Notes: generated by a model not told the origin, from the letters alone. 64,000 nucleotides of DNA from an uncultured Veillonellaceae bacterium (GCA_945876385.1 CAMCNU010000003.1:62001-126000); one strand, 5' to 3'; counted from the first letter of the stretch, positions 36,711 through 48,349 are shown. Translations and numbers: made by a program.

Positions 36711-36770
36711 GGAGCGGTGATTTCCCTGTGTGTGTTTCCTCGTTTCCACAACACCTGTCGCCACGGCTCC
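36711..36770 (-). promoter_or_regulatory. Candidate structured 5' leader (possible riboswitch or attenuator)
   Basis: On the transcript, GGAGC (36770-36766) pairs with GCTCC (36715-36711), and directly inside the 3' arm CACC pairs with GGTG (36755-36752), with a 10-nt bulge on the 5' side. An alternative GTGTT/AACAC pairing exists within. It is followed by the terminator-like hairpin. I could not fit it to the cobalamin, NiCo, THF, TPP or FMN consensus. Confidence 0.4.
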
Positions 36771-36813
36771 GTTTATTATGTGAAATAATAATCAGATTCA
36801 ATACGCCAGTTTG

Positions 36814-36843
36814 ATTATAATTGTTTTTTCATACAATAGTCAA
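36814..36843 (-). promoter_or_regulatory. Promoter of the TonB/ABC import operon
   Basis: Reading leftward: TTGACT (36843-36838), 18-bp spacer, perfect TATAAT (36819-36814). The transcript would have a leader of about 155 nt. AT-rich imperfect palindromes just downstream (TGAAATAATAATCA on the plus strand at 36781) could bind a Fur-type protein, but the match is poor. Confidence 0.65.
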
Positions 36844-37037
36844 GTTCTCTTTTATAAACAATCTGCATTTATCGTTACTGTTTTCGCATGTATTCATCAA
36901 AATCACATACGTACTCCACCTTGTTTATCATTTTATTTTCATTTTTAGCCAACGCTACGCGTCTCCCTTTTGTTCAGATTCCCCGTGCAGCGACAGCGAC
37001 TGCACATGCCGGCGGCATAGCTTGCCCGCGCCCGGAA

Positions 37038-37066
37038 TAGACTTATACAGGCGGATATGATAAAAT
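37038..37066 (+). promoter_or_regulatory. Promoter of the DUF1934-argS-pyrG operon
   Basis: TAGACT (37038-37043), 17-bp spacer, TAAAAT (37061-37066), 24 bp before the ATG. Confidence 0.5.
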
Positions 37067-37090
37067 ATACCAGTTAATAGAGAGGTGCAC

Positions 37091-37515
37091 ATGGACAAGG
37101 TCACGATTTCCATACATTCATTACAACGCGATGGGCGCGGCGACGATGAGCGCATGCAATTGGTCACGAAGGGCACGTATGAAGAATGCGACGACCTTCG
37201 TATTTTGCGTTATGAAGAAACGGAGTTGACCGGCATGGAGGGCACCAAAACCACAATCGAACTGCGACCGGATGCGGTGGCGCTGATTCGCACGGGCACG
37301 GTGCTGATGCGACAGGAGTTTCGCCCCGGACGCACGGACGGCATGACATACCGTACGTCGTACGGCGACTTGCGGCTACAGATGCATACGTATGAGATCA
37401 ACGATCAGCTCCGCGACGGCAACGGTACGCTGATGCTCCGGTATGATGTCTCGGTCACCGGCATGGATACGCGGTACCACGAACTGACGATTCACTTACG
37501 AAAGGATACGCACTG

Positions 37516-37516
<1 letters not shown>
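37091..37516 (+). CDS. DUF1934 (YwiB-like) beta-barrel protein
   Basis: 141 residues. Small predicted beta-barrel: alternating strands such as VTISIHSLQRDG, LRILRYEETEL, TTIELRPDAVALIRTG and MLRYDVSVTG match the YwiB family, whose fold is lipocalin-like and whose function is unknown. As in Bacillus subtilis (ywiB-argS), it lies directly upstream of argS, overlapping by 1 bp (TGATG), so it is translationally coupled. The start MDKVTIS at 37091 follows GAGAGGTG; a GTG two codons upstream is possible. Confidence 0.85.
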
Positions 37517-40789
<3,273 letters not shown>

Positions 40790-40800
40790 TAATACACGGC

Positions 40801-40839
40801 ACACAAAAAGCCGGCAGCGTAGCTGCCGGCTTTTTGTGT
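40801..40839. terminator. Bidirectional terminator after pyrG
   Basis: ACACAAAAAGCCGGCAGC and GCTGCCGGCTTTTTGTGT form an 18-bp perfect stem with a 3-nt loop, with T-runs on both strands. Confidence 0.92.
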
Positions 40840-40874
40840 CCGTATACGAGTAGTGCACGATTTCTTGTGTGCGA

Positions 40875-41993
40875 TTACTCCTCGCTGCCGGCGACCCGCC
40901 GCAATCCCTGCAGCAAGATGACCGGTATCATCAATACGCCGAGTTGACCGGCGAACGGGTACAAAATCCCGATTAATTTACCGAACCCGATTTGTGCACC
41001 GAAGTACACGACCACACCGAGTACGAATGTCAGCACCAAGAGCGCCGCACCGCGCAAGCCGAATCCTTGCATCCAATTAATCACGAGCCAAAACATCGGC
41101 GCGGCCGTCGAGTAAATCCCGAGCAGCAAGACAACGGAGAAAATCAACGCCAGTACGGGCGCATTTTGTTCCGCCAAGAACAGATTCGGCACTTCCCGTA
41201 CGACGACGGCATCCGGGTAGCAGAGCATCGACAGCACGATGACGATGACCGACAGCATCAGGAATACGCCGCCGAAGATACCGCCCAAGACAGCCTCTTT
41301 CTTGCTGTTGGCACGCGTCCCGAGCCCGCTCAAAAACGGTATCCCGCCCAAAATCATGCACGCCGCATAGAGCAGTCCGCTGAACCAGGCCGTATCCAAG
41401 AGCTCATATTCGCCGAACCACCAGCCCGCCGTCGCACGCATCTGCCAAAACGCATCCGTCTGCGCGGCGGTCAGTTCTGCCGGCCAGCCGCCCGCATTCG
41501 CCAAGGTGAGCACCCCGATAAGAATGGTAAACACCGTAATAACCGGCCCGATCATACCCACGACATCCACCAAGTGGCGCAAGCCCAAGAGCACGGTCAC
41601 CACGCACAAAATCGCCATGGCGATTTTGCCGATTTCCGGCGATACGCCGAAATACTCGCCCGCGACGGCCCCCGTCCCCGCAATCATGACGGACACGACA
41701 CAAAACAGAAAGACGACGGTAAATACCTCCAGCGCCGTACCGATGTACTTCCCGCAGTAGTAGCGGAACACGCTCGTCTGGACCTCGAGCTGCATTTCAT
41801 AGCCTTTGCCCATCAAGACGGCGCCGAGTGCCGCAAAGAGTACCATCCCGACCAACGCCCCGATGACGCCGTTCATACCGTACGCTGTGAAAAATTGTAA
41901 TACTTCCTGTCCTGTCGCAAATCCCGACCCGATGGTAAACGCGATGTACGCGCCCGCCAGCTTGGTGACATTGGCCCAACTTACCCGTTCCAT
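40875..41993 (-). CDS. YkvI-family membrane carrier
   Basis: 372 residues, about 10-11 helices. The N-terminal helix AGAYIAFTIGSGFATGQEVLQFF resembles the first unwound helix of LeuT-fold sodium-coupled carriers and is characteristic of the YkvI family (related to branched-chain carriers and SpoVB-like nomenclature in some databases). Substrate unknown. The start MERVSW at 41993 follows GAGGGA and lies 2 bp after the aminotransferase stop, so the two are co-transcribed; the amino-acid enzyme next to it suggests an amino-acid-like substrate. Confidence 0.82.
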   Translation of the reverse strand: MERVSWANVTKLAGAYIAFTIGSGFATGQEVLQFFTAYGMNGVIGALVGMVLFAALGAVLMGKGYEMQLEVQTSVFRYYCGKYIGTALEVFTVVFLFCVVSVMIAGTGAVAGEYFGVSPEIGKIAMAILCVVTVLLGLRHLVDVVGMIGPVITVFTILIGVLTLANAGGWPAELTAAQTDAFWQMRATAGWWFGEYELLDTAWFSGLLYAACMILGGIPFLSGLGTRANSKKEAVLGGIFGGVFLMLSVIVIVLSMLCYPDAVVVREVPNLFLAEQNAPVLALIFSVVLLLGIYSTAAPMFWLVINWMQGFGLRGAALLVLTFVLGVVVYFGAQIGFGKLIGILYPFAGQLGVLMIPVILLQGLRRVAGSEE

Positions 41994-41995
41994 AG

Positions 41996-43099
41996 TTATC
42001 CCTCTAACTCTTTCTGTGCCGCCAGCAATCGCCGTAAGCACTCATCCAACTCACGCGGTACGCGGAAGCGGACATGACGACGGCCGATGCCGTCAAAATC
42101 CTCGCCCCGCTCCGCTTTGATTCCGTGTCGTAACAGCAGTGCATACAAATCCGTATCCTGCTCCGTATACAAAAGCACAATCGGTACCGTGTCCGTCGTC
42201 ACCGACGCCTTGAGCGTCGTCAGGTGCGCCAGCACGACCTGTTTATTGGCCGCAATCTTGGCCCGACTCTGCGCGATATGCTCGCGGTCGCCCAAGGCGA
42301 TCGGTGCCATCTGCGCCGCCATCTCGGTAATCGCCATCTCGCCCGGGAGCTTCGCCATGACGGGCGCAAACTCGCGTGCAAACACCGCATACCCCGTGCG
42401 AATCCCCGCCAGACCGAAGCCTTTGGACAGCGTCCGAACCACGATGACATTCGGATACTCATTGACCAAGGTCACCGCGGAATTGGTCAGCTCCATAAAA
42501 TCGCCGTACGCCTCGTCCACGATGAGATAGGTGTCTTGCGCCAATGCCTGCCGCGCCAACTCACGCAATCCGTCAATCGGAATGACTTGCCCCGTCGGGT
42601 TGTTCGGATTGTCCAAATAGACGATGCGATGCGACGGCGTCAAGCGCGCCGCAATCTCCGTCAGATTGACTTGAAAGGCATGCGACTCGCGGAGCTCGAC
42701 CGTATCGATGACCGCCCCCATCGCGCGCATGTCGCTCGTCGCCGAGGAAAATGTCGGCGCCACCGACAGCACCTGCGTCCCGTCCTCAATCAAGAGCCGG
42801 TCCAAGTCCCAAATCATCCCCATCGAGCCGGTATGAATCGCCAGCTGCTCCGGCACAATCGTCGCCGCCGGAGCGAGATATTCGCAAATCGCTTGCCGCA
42901 GCACGGGATACGGATAACTCGGATACCCCGCCATACCGCCGAATGTGGCCGCATATACGTCCGAGGTAATACGGTCTGTGCAACCGAAGGGATTAATCCC
43001 CAACGAGCAATCCACCACGTCTGCCGGAATCACTTCATCCGGATGGATATAACTTTTGACTTCATACGATTCCATCGACTTGCGAATTTGGTACTTCAT
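41996..43099 (-). CDS. PLP-dependent aminotransferase, HisC/CobD-like
   Basis: 367 residues, fold-type I. LDNPNNPTGQ (about residues 155-164), the aspartate/tyrosine of VDEAYGDF and the PLP lysine in RTLSKGFGLAGIRTGY are present, as is the C-terminal arginine region RFRVPRE. The N-terminus (VVDCSLGINPFGC, YPSYPYPVLRQAI) is shared by histidinol-phosphate aminotransferase and CobD threonine-phosphate decarboxylase. No his or cob genes are adjacent, so which it is remains open. The start MKYQIRKSME at 43099 follows AAGGAGGG. Co-transcribed with the YkvI-like carrier. Confidence 0.85.
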   Translation of the reverse strand: MKYQIRKSMESYEVKSYIHPDEVIPADVVDCSLGINPFGCTDRITSDVYAATFGGMAGYPSYPYPVLRQAICEYLAPAATIVPEQLAIHTGSMGMIWDLDRLLIEDGTQVLSVAPTFSSATSDMRAMGAVIDTVELRESHAFQVNLTEIAARLTPSHRIVYLDNPNNPTGQVIPIDGLRELARQALAQDTYLIVDEAYGDFMELTNSAVTLVNEYPNVIVVRTLSKGFGLAGIRTGYAVFAREFAPVMAKLPGEMAITEMAAQMAPIALGDREHIAQSRAKIAANKQVVLAHLTTLKASVTTDTVPIVLLYTEQDTDLYALLLRHGIKAERGEDFDGIGRRHVRFRVPRELDECLRRLLAAQKELEG

Positions 43100-43134
43100 A
43101 CGCCCTCCTTGTGAAATAAGGTTAAATTTCATCT

Positions 43135-43163
43135 ATTATATCGAAACGAAAACCTGAATGCAA
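43135..43163 (-). promoter_or_regulatory. Promoter of the aminotransferase-carrier pair
   Basis: Reading leftward: TTGCAT (43163-43158), 17-bp spacer, perfect TATAAT (43140-43135). Confidence 0.75.
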
Positions 43164-43331
43164 GAAAAAAATCATATTTAAGGTATATATTTTCCGCTTT
43201 TTTCTCTCCCCTTCTCACTTTATCGTTTTGGTAAATATTTTGCTCGGATTGTATCAATACTGTTGATTTTTCTTAATTTTCCCGTCAATATTTCCCTAAA
43301 AAATATAATCAAAAAAACGATGCCTTTTTGA

Positions 43332-43361
43332 TTGACTCCGATTCATTCGTCTTGGTATACT
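43332..43361 (+). promoter_or_regulatory. Promoter of the trimeric autotransporter
   Basis: TTGACT (43332-43337), 18-bp spacer, TATACT (43356-43361); the leader to the ATG is about 85 nt. Confidence 0.65.
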
Positions 43362-43454
43362 ACTATCACAATTTAGAAACGTTTTCGGATAAACGTTTAA
43401 TTCATTTGTGCAAACATTCATGTGAAAACGATTTATTTCAGGAGGAGTACTATC

Positions 43455-44855
43455 ATGAAACATCAACGCAAACAACTCAAAATCGCGGCCGCACTCATCG
43501 GCCTGTCCGTATTCGGCGCAGCGCATGCCGATGCATTTACTGTCGATGAGGCTATCAACATTGCCAATGCCGCCCAACAAAATTCCGTTCAAGCGAAAAA
43601 TGATGCGGCGAATGCTAAACAAATTGCCAACGCTGCCAAAGGCGAAGCCGGAGCGGCGAAAGCGTCCGCACAAGCAGCCGGACAAACCGCCAACGCCGCG
43701 CAAGAAACCGCCACCCGTGCGGAAACAAAAGCCAACAATCTGGAAAATCAAGTCTCGACCGCTACGGAAACGGCACGGCAAGCCGCCACATCCGCGCAAC
43801 AGGCCAATGATAAAATCGCAGCGGTAGAAGGAAAAGCCGATGCTGCCTCAGAGCAGGCGACTACCGCGTACAATAAAGCGGAAGAAGCGGTCGCGACCGC
43901 CGCGGACAAAGTCAGCAAGACCGAAATGGGGAACACCCTGCGCCAAATCAAGCAGGAGCGCGAGCAGGCACTGGGCGAAATCCGCCAAGCGGCCACCGAG
44001 CAGGACCGCAGCCTGAAAGAAAAAATCGATGCCAACAAGCAATCGATTGAGCAAACAAAAACCGAATTGCAACAGTCGATTGACCGATCTGCGGAAGCAG
44101 CGCGCACGGCGATTCAAGAGCTCCGCAATGCCGGTGCAGATGCCGCACAATTGCGCAAGGAAATCAAAGATAATACGAGCATGATTGAGTCAAATACCCG
44201 CAGCATTGCCGCCAATGAAAACGACATTGACGCCAACAAGGCCGCCATCGCCGCCAACACCAAGGGTATCGCCACGAACAAAGCCGCCATCGACACCAAC
44301 ACGAAGGGTATTGCCGCCAATAAAACCGCGATTGACACCAATACCAAGGGTATCGCCGCGAACAAAACTGCCATTGACACCAACACCAAGGGTATCGCCG
44401 CGAACAAAGCGGAGATCGGCGCGCTGTCACAACGTATCGGCAGCATGCGCGATGACATGCATCGCATGGGTGCGCTGAACGCCGCGCTGTCCGGCCTCAA
44501 GCCGATGCAATTCGACCCGATGGCACCGACCCAGGTCATGGGCGCGGTCGGCACGTACGAAGGCAAACAGGGTTACGCACTGGGCGTGGCACACTATGCC
44601 AAAGAAAGCCTGATGGTCCATGCGGGTGTGGCCTATGACGGCGACGACAAGCTCATGGGGCATGTCGGCATCACCGCCAAGATCGGCAGCGGCGCTGACC
44701 GCAACGTACCGGCACGCTACCAAGCCGGCCCGATTTCCTCCATCTATGTCATGCAGCAGGAAAACGACGCATTGCGCCGCCAAGTCGCCGAAATGCAGCA
44801 GGCGATGGACCGGATGCAGGCCCAACTGCAAGCCTTGGCCGAACGGGCGAAATAA
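43455..44855 (+). CDS. YadA-type trimeric autotransporter with C-terminal coiled coil
   Basis: Surface adhesin, 466 residues. Signal peptide (about 1-25, ending AAHADA), then a long Ala/Gln/Lys-rich coiled-coil stalk (NAANAAQ, AKNDAANAK-like heptads) and a stretch of 14-residue repeats (TNTKGIAANKTAID). The YadA anchor with four short strands follows (GTYEGKQGYALGVAHYA, HAGVAYDGDD, MGHVGITAKIG). Unusually, about 50 residues come after the last strand: AGPISSIYVMQQ, then a heptad coil to the end. The same arrangement is seen at 63344. The start at 43455 follows AGGAGGAG. Confidence 0.92.
   Translation: MKHQRKQLKIAAALIGLSVFGAAHADAFTVDEAINIANAAQQNSVQAKNDAANAKQIANAAKGEAGAAKASAQAAGQTANAAQETATRAETKANNLENQVSTATETARQAATSAQQANDKIAAVEGKADAASEQATTAYNKAEEAVATAADKVSKTEMGNTLRQIKQEREQALGEIRQAATEQDRSLKEKIDANKQSIEQTKTELQQSIDRSAEAARTAIQELRNAGADAAQLRKEIKDNTSMIESNTRSIAANENDIDANKAAIAANTKGIATNKAAIDTNTKGIAANKTAIDTNTKGIAANKTAIDTNTKGIAANKAEIGALSQRIGSMRDDMHRMGALNAALSGLKPMQFDPMAPTQVMGAVGTYEGKQGYALGVAHYAKESLMVHAGVAYDGDDKLMGHVGITAKIGSGADRNVPARYQAGPISSIYVMQQENDALRRQVAEMQQAMDRMQAQLQALAERAK
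44208..44420 (+). repeat. 42-bp tandem repeats in the autotransporter stalk
   Basis: About five copies of a 42-nt unit encoding T-N-T-K-G-I-A-A-N-K-x-A-I-D; the third to fifth copies are almost identical in DNA, so copy number may vary by slippage without breaking the frame. Confidence 0.85.
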
Positions 44856-44863
44856 CCCCCCGA

Positions 44864-44891
44864 CGAGTACTCTTCGGAGTACTCGTTTTTT
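44864..44891 (+). terminator. Terminator after the autotransporter
   Basis: CGAGTACTC, loop TTCG, GAGTACTCG, then TTTTTT. Confidence 0.9.
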
Positions 44892-44911
44892 CTTGCGCCG
44901 CGTCCTCTGCC

Positions 44912-45595
44912 CTACGCGCCGTAGACAATCCGTGCAGCCACCGCACTCGCCGTGCCGATGACAATCGCACCGATGACCGCATAGTCCGCCGCCCGCGGTA
45001 CGACCGATACGGCAAAGCGTTCCCGCCCGCCGCCGAAACCGCGCAACTCCAGCGACAGTGCCATCGTTTCCGAACGCGCCAGCGACTTCAGCACCAGCGG
45101 CTGGATGACCGCCGGGTACATCTTCAACCGGCGGAAGAAATGCCCTTTCAAGACCAGGCCGCGGCATTCCTGCGCTTCAAAAATCGCACGGTTTTCCGCC
45201 AAAAAGTCCGGTACGAAACGGAGCGCCGCCGTAAACATAAATGCATAGGTATAGGGAATCTTGAGCTGGGTCACCATGGCGGCCGTCAAATCCTGCAGGC
45301 GCGTCGTGACCAGCAGGAATAAAAACACCGTCGTCATCGCCAGCATCCGCAAGCCCGTCACGTAGGACGACTCGACGGAGCCGCCGCCGAGGTACTGCAC
45401 CGCGCCCAAGATGACCGCAAACAGCACCAGCCCCGCCACCGCGCGTGCTTGTCGACAAAGGACGCCGGTCACGAACAGCACCAGCAGTTCCCCCAGTACC
45501 AACGCCGCCAGCGCACTCGGTCGCGTCAACACGATGGCCGCCACCGACACGCCCAACGTCAGGATAATTTTCGTCAACGGTACCAATCGATTCAT
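44912..45595 (-). CDS. ecfT: ECF transporter transmembrane component T
   Basis: 227 residues, about five to six helices. The ATPase-coupling motifs appear as ALRFVPDFLAENRAIFEAQECRG and SLARSETMALSLELRGFGG (the second A-R-G-type helix pair). The start at 45595 overlaps the ATPase stop as ATGA. It connects the S component to the ATPases in the fused-gene operon upstream; with only one S component in this operon it is likely dedicated rather than a shared module, although RibU at 51936 has no T component beside it. Confidence 0.9.
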   Translation of the reverse strand: MNRLVPLTKIILTLGVSVAAIVLTRPSALAALVLGELLVLFVTGVLCRQARAVAGLVLFAVILGAVQYLGGGSVESSYVTGLRMLAMTTVFLFLLVTTRLQDLTAAMVTQLKIPYTYAFMFTAALRFVPDFLAENRAIFEAQECRGLVLKGHFFRRLKMYPAVIQPLVLKSLARSETMALSLELRGFGGGRERFAVSVVPRAADYAVIGAIVIGTASAVAARIVYGA

Positions 45596-46398
45596 CGTAC
45601 ACCTCCCGCCACCAGGCGCTGCACCACATCACTCATCCGCGGACAATACGGCGCGCCGGGCAGTTGTCGCCCGATTCGTACCGATACGGGGACAGCCAGT
45701 CCCCATGCGTCCGGCATGGTCTCTTGGGTAAATAATTGCTCCGGCGTACCGTCAAAGACGATATCCGCATCCGCCAGCACGATGACCCGATCGCAATAGC
45801 CGGCGATGATTTCCATGTCGTGCGTGACGAACAGCACACCGATACCTGCTTCTTTGAGCGTGGTCAGCAGCGCCAGCAGGGTATCGCGGTCACCGCCGTC
45901 CTGCCCGCTCGTCGGCTCGTCCAAAATCAAAAACCGGGTGCGCATCGCCAGTGCCGAGGCAATCGCGACGCGTTGCTTTTCGCCGCGGCTCAAATGGAGC
46001 GGATAGGCATCGCGCCGCTCCGTCAACCGCGTCGCCGCCAGCGCCTCCCCGACCCGTGTCTCGACTTCCTCGGCGGAAAGTCCTTGCAATTGCGGGCCGA
46101 AGGCGACCTCTTCCGCCACCGTCGCGCGGAACATCTGCCGCTCCGGCTGTTGAAATACATAGCCGATATAGCGGCTGCGCTCGCCTGCGGAATCTGCCGT
46201 CACATCGACGCCGTCATACACAATCCGTCCCGCCGTCGGCTGCTCCAGCCCCATGAGTAGCCGTGTCACTGTCGTCTTGCCGCTGCCGTTACGACCGGCA
46301 AACGCCACAAATTCGCCCGCCGTCAGCGACAGACTGACCTTGCGCAAAATCGGATGCCGCCGTTCATACGCGAAATCGACCTGCTCCATACTCAACAT
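45592..46398 (-). CDS. ecfA: ECF transporter ATPase A
   Basis: 268 residues. Walker A AGRNGSGKTTVTRLL, Q-loop YVFQQPERQMF (the FQxPExQ form is typical of ECF ATPases), signature LSRGEKQRVAIASAL, Walker B FLILDEPTSGQD, switch LFVTHDMEII. It overlaps the fused S-ATPase gene by 7 bp and ecfT by 4 bp. It pairs with the ATPase domain of the fused protein. Confidence 0.92.
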   Translation of the reverse strand: MLSMEQVDFAYERRHPILRKVSLSLTAGEFVAFAGRNGSGKTTVTRLLMGLEQPTAGRIVYDGVDVTADSAGERSRYIGYVFQQPERQMFRATVAEEVAFGPQLQGLSAEEVETRVGEALAATRLTERRDAYPLHLSRGEKQRVAIASALAMRTRFLILDEPTSGQDGGDRDTLLALLTTLKEAGIGVLFVTHDMEIIAGYCDRVIVLADADIVFDGTPEQLFTQETMPDAWGLAVPVSVRIGRQLPGAPYCPRMSDVVQRLVAGGVR

Positions 46399-47873
46399 GT
46401 GACCGTCTCCTTTCCGTGCGCGATGGCGACAATCTCCTCGGCCGCCTGCGCATACGACGACGCCTCGCCGTAGCCGGCATCCGCCAGCGCCAACCGCGCC
46501 GCATAGACCTCCGGCACCGCCGCCGCGTGAACCCCCGTCCGATACATCAGCGTCAGCACCTCTTCGGGTGTGCCGTCCGCCATAATCGTCCCCTCATTCA
46601 TCAAAATCAACCGATCCGCCAGCGGCAATACCGCATCCAAGCGATGCTCGACTACCACGACGGTAATCCCGTCACGCCGGTTCAATTCCCCGACCAATTC
46701 GTAAAACGACTGAATGCCGTCCGGATCGAGTGCGCTGGTCGGTTCGTCAAAGACCAAAATCTCCGGCTCCGTCGCCAGCACCGAAGCAATCACCAAGCGT
46801 TGCCGCTGGCCGCCCGACAGACTCGCCACACTGCGGTATTCCATGCCGCGCAGGCCGACTTTGGCCAGTGCCGCCGTACTGCGCGCCTCGATTTCCGCCG
46901 CGGTCAGACCGCGATTTTCCAAGCTGAACGCCATTTCCTCACCGACGGTCATCGTCACCAGCTGGGCATCATAATCCGCCAATATCGTACCGACTGTAGT
47001 TGCCGTCTCGGCAATCGACTGCTGCGTCGTCGCGCGTCCGTCGATGAATACCACGCCGCGCTGCGTCCCGCCGTAATAATGCGGAATCGCACCGATGAGC
47101 GCGCGCATGAGTGTGGTCTTGCCCGCTTCCGCCGGGCCCGTCACCACGACCGCCTCGCCCGCCTTGACCGCCAGCCGGATATCATGCAGGACATCCTGCG
47201 TGCTGTCGGGGTACCGATACGACAATGCATCCACGACGATGACAGCGTCGCGGCTCGGCGCCAGATGCAGCCCGCGATGATCCGTCTCCTCCGCCGTCGT
47301 CGGCCGGTACTCACCGTGCGCGGAAAGCAGCTTGCGCGCCGGCAGGTACAACACCGGCGTAATCGCCGCATTGACCGCCGCCACCGCAACCACCGCCGGC
47401 AACATCGCATAGAGCAGCACCGTCATCGGCAAGTCCAGCACATACACCAAAATCGTCACAAACGCACCGCCCGACAGCAGCGTCGCCACAAATCCCGCCA
47501 CTATCGGCACCAGTGAAAACGACCGCCGCATCGGGACATAATGCGCAAACAGCGCCACCGTGAGCGCCCCGATCGGCTCACTGATGAGATTGCCGTACGG
47601 GAATCCCGACTTCGACGTAAAGACCTCAATCATCGCCGCCACCAGACCGATACCCAAGCACTGTCCGTACGTCGGCCGCGTCAGCAAAATCGCCACGCAA
47701 TACGTCGCAATCATCCAGTTCGGGGTAAATCCCGCAAAGGACGGCGATACCATGTGCAAAATCGTCCCGATAGCCAGCAACAATGTCGCCACCGTCAACC
47801 AGCGAAATTCACCGCCACGCTCTCTGTGAAAGACGACCGTCTCCGCCGCCTGCGGTCTCAACTCTTCATTCAT
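46392..47873 (-). CDS. Fused ECF S component (TrpP-like) and ATPase
   Basis: 493 residues. Residues about 25-185 form six helices resembling the TrpP tryptophan-uptake family (LLLAIGTILHMVSPSFAGF, then a FPYGNLISEPIGALT loop). Residues 210-490 are an ECF ATPase: Walker A TGPAEAGKTTL (about 245-255), signature SLSGGQRQRLVIAS, Walker B ILVFDEPTSALD, switch VVVEHRLD. S components are normally separate proteins, so the fusion is unusual. The start MNEELRPQAAE at 47873 follows AAGGAGGAG; the upstream frame runs through the T-box RNA. Controlled by the T-box leader whose specifier reads UGG, consistent with tryptophan uptake. Confidence 0.9.
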   Translation of the reverse strand: MNEELRPQAAETVVFHRERGGEFRWLTVATLLLAIGTILHMVSPSFAGFTPNWMIATYCVAILLTRPTYGQCLGIGLVAAMIEVFTSKSGFPYGNLISEPIGALTVALFAHYVPMRRSFSLVPIVAGFVATLLSGGAFVTILVYVLDLPMTVLLYAMLPAVVAVAAVNAAITPVLYLPARKLLSAHGEYRPTTAEETDHRGLHLAPSRDAVIVVDALSYRYPDSTQDVLHDIRLAVKAGEAVVVTGPAEAGKTTLMRALIGAIPHYYGGTQRGVVFIDGRATTQQSIAETATTVGTILADYDAQLVTMTVGEEMAFSLENRGLTAAEIEARSTAALAKVGLRGMEYRSVASLSGGQRQRLVIASVLATEPEILVFDEPTSALDPDGIQSFYELVGELNRRDGITVVVVEHRLDAVLPLADRLILMNEGTIMADGTPEEVLTLMYRTGVHAAAVPEVYAARLALADAGYGEASSYAQAAEEIVAIAHGKETVTC

Positions 47874-47905
47874 ACCCGTCTCCTCCTTTGTCGGATACGG
47901 CAAAT

Positions 47906-48199
47906 AAAAAAGCCCTTCGTCGTATCCATATCTGTCGATATGGGGACGAAAGGTTACCTTCCGCGGTGCCACCCCGCTTGACCCCGTACGGGATCCTCCT
48001 CTACGTACGGCCGAAGCGATACGCGCTTTTTTGATAACGGTGAAAGACACCGACGACGCCTACCCCGCTCGCGCGGATCGGATCGTATCTCACGGACCCA
48101 TTCCCCTCACCGTCCGGCATCGGGCTCACACCTGCCCCGACTCGCTTTGGCCATTCGCATTGAGGATACTCTTTCCGTTCATCGATGATGATTGTAATT
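47906..48199 (-). ncRNA. T-box riboswitch, probable tRNA-Trp specifier
   Basis: The antiterminator core GCGGGGTGGCACCGCGG (47977-47961) is the conserved T-box. The 5' stem I contains AAAGAGTA and the distal-loop GGTGTGAGCCC; its 3' side has GGGGAATGGGTCC, where the codon after GAA is TGG (48100-48098), followed by a purine as usual. The terminator hairpin 47953-47906 (CCTTTCGTC/GACGAAGG with an inner CCATATC/GATATGG) ends in TTTTT. Uncharged tRNA-Trp should bind and switch on the fused ECF transporter. Confidence 0.93.
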
Positions 48200-48205
48200 G
48201 AATGC

Positions 48206-48234
48206 ATTGTAGCATATCCGTTTGCCGCTGTCAA
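48206..48234 (-). promoter_or_regulatory. Promoter of the T-box/ECF operon
   Basis: Reading leftward: perfect TTGACA (48234-48229), 17-bp spacer, TACAAT (48211-48206). Confidence 0.85.
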
Positions 48235-48321
48235 TCCCCGTTTGTTTTTTCTTCTCCGTCGACTGTCGCCGATGTGATTCCGATTTACCGCAATACATCC
48301 CGTCAGCGCCGCTGTCGCATC

Positions 48322-48349
48322 TTGCTTTTTCCCGCCGTCAGCGTATACT
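48322..48349 (+). promoter_or_regulatory. Promoter of mntH
   Basis: TTGCTT (48322-48327), 16-bp spacer, TATACT (48344-48349). No clear MntR palindrome was found around it. Confidence 0.5.

Larger units (their letters stand above)
36652..37090. other. Gene-free region between divergent operons (439 bp)
   Basis: Contains, from left to right, the attenuator-like leader of the TonB operon, its promoter, an AT-rich stretch (about 36845-36955) in which I see nothing assignable, and the promoter for the DUF1934-argS-pyrG operon. Confidence 0.7.
43100..43454. other. AT-rich gene-free region (355 bp) between divergent genes
   Basis: Holds the aminotransferase promoter at its left end and the autotransporter promoter at its right. 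The middle (about 43165-43325) is T-rich, much lower in GC than the surroundings, with no recognisable repeat or RNA. Confidence 0.7.

Noticed and set aside
36652-36807. Cobalamin riboswitch upstream of the TonB operon
   Set aside because: A GGGAAA and some GCCAC-like bases are present, but the B12-box and the conserved core order do not fit.
44208-44420. CRISPR-like array
   Set aside because: The regular 42-bp repeats are contiguous, in frame and encode a protein stalk; there are no spacers.
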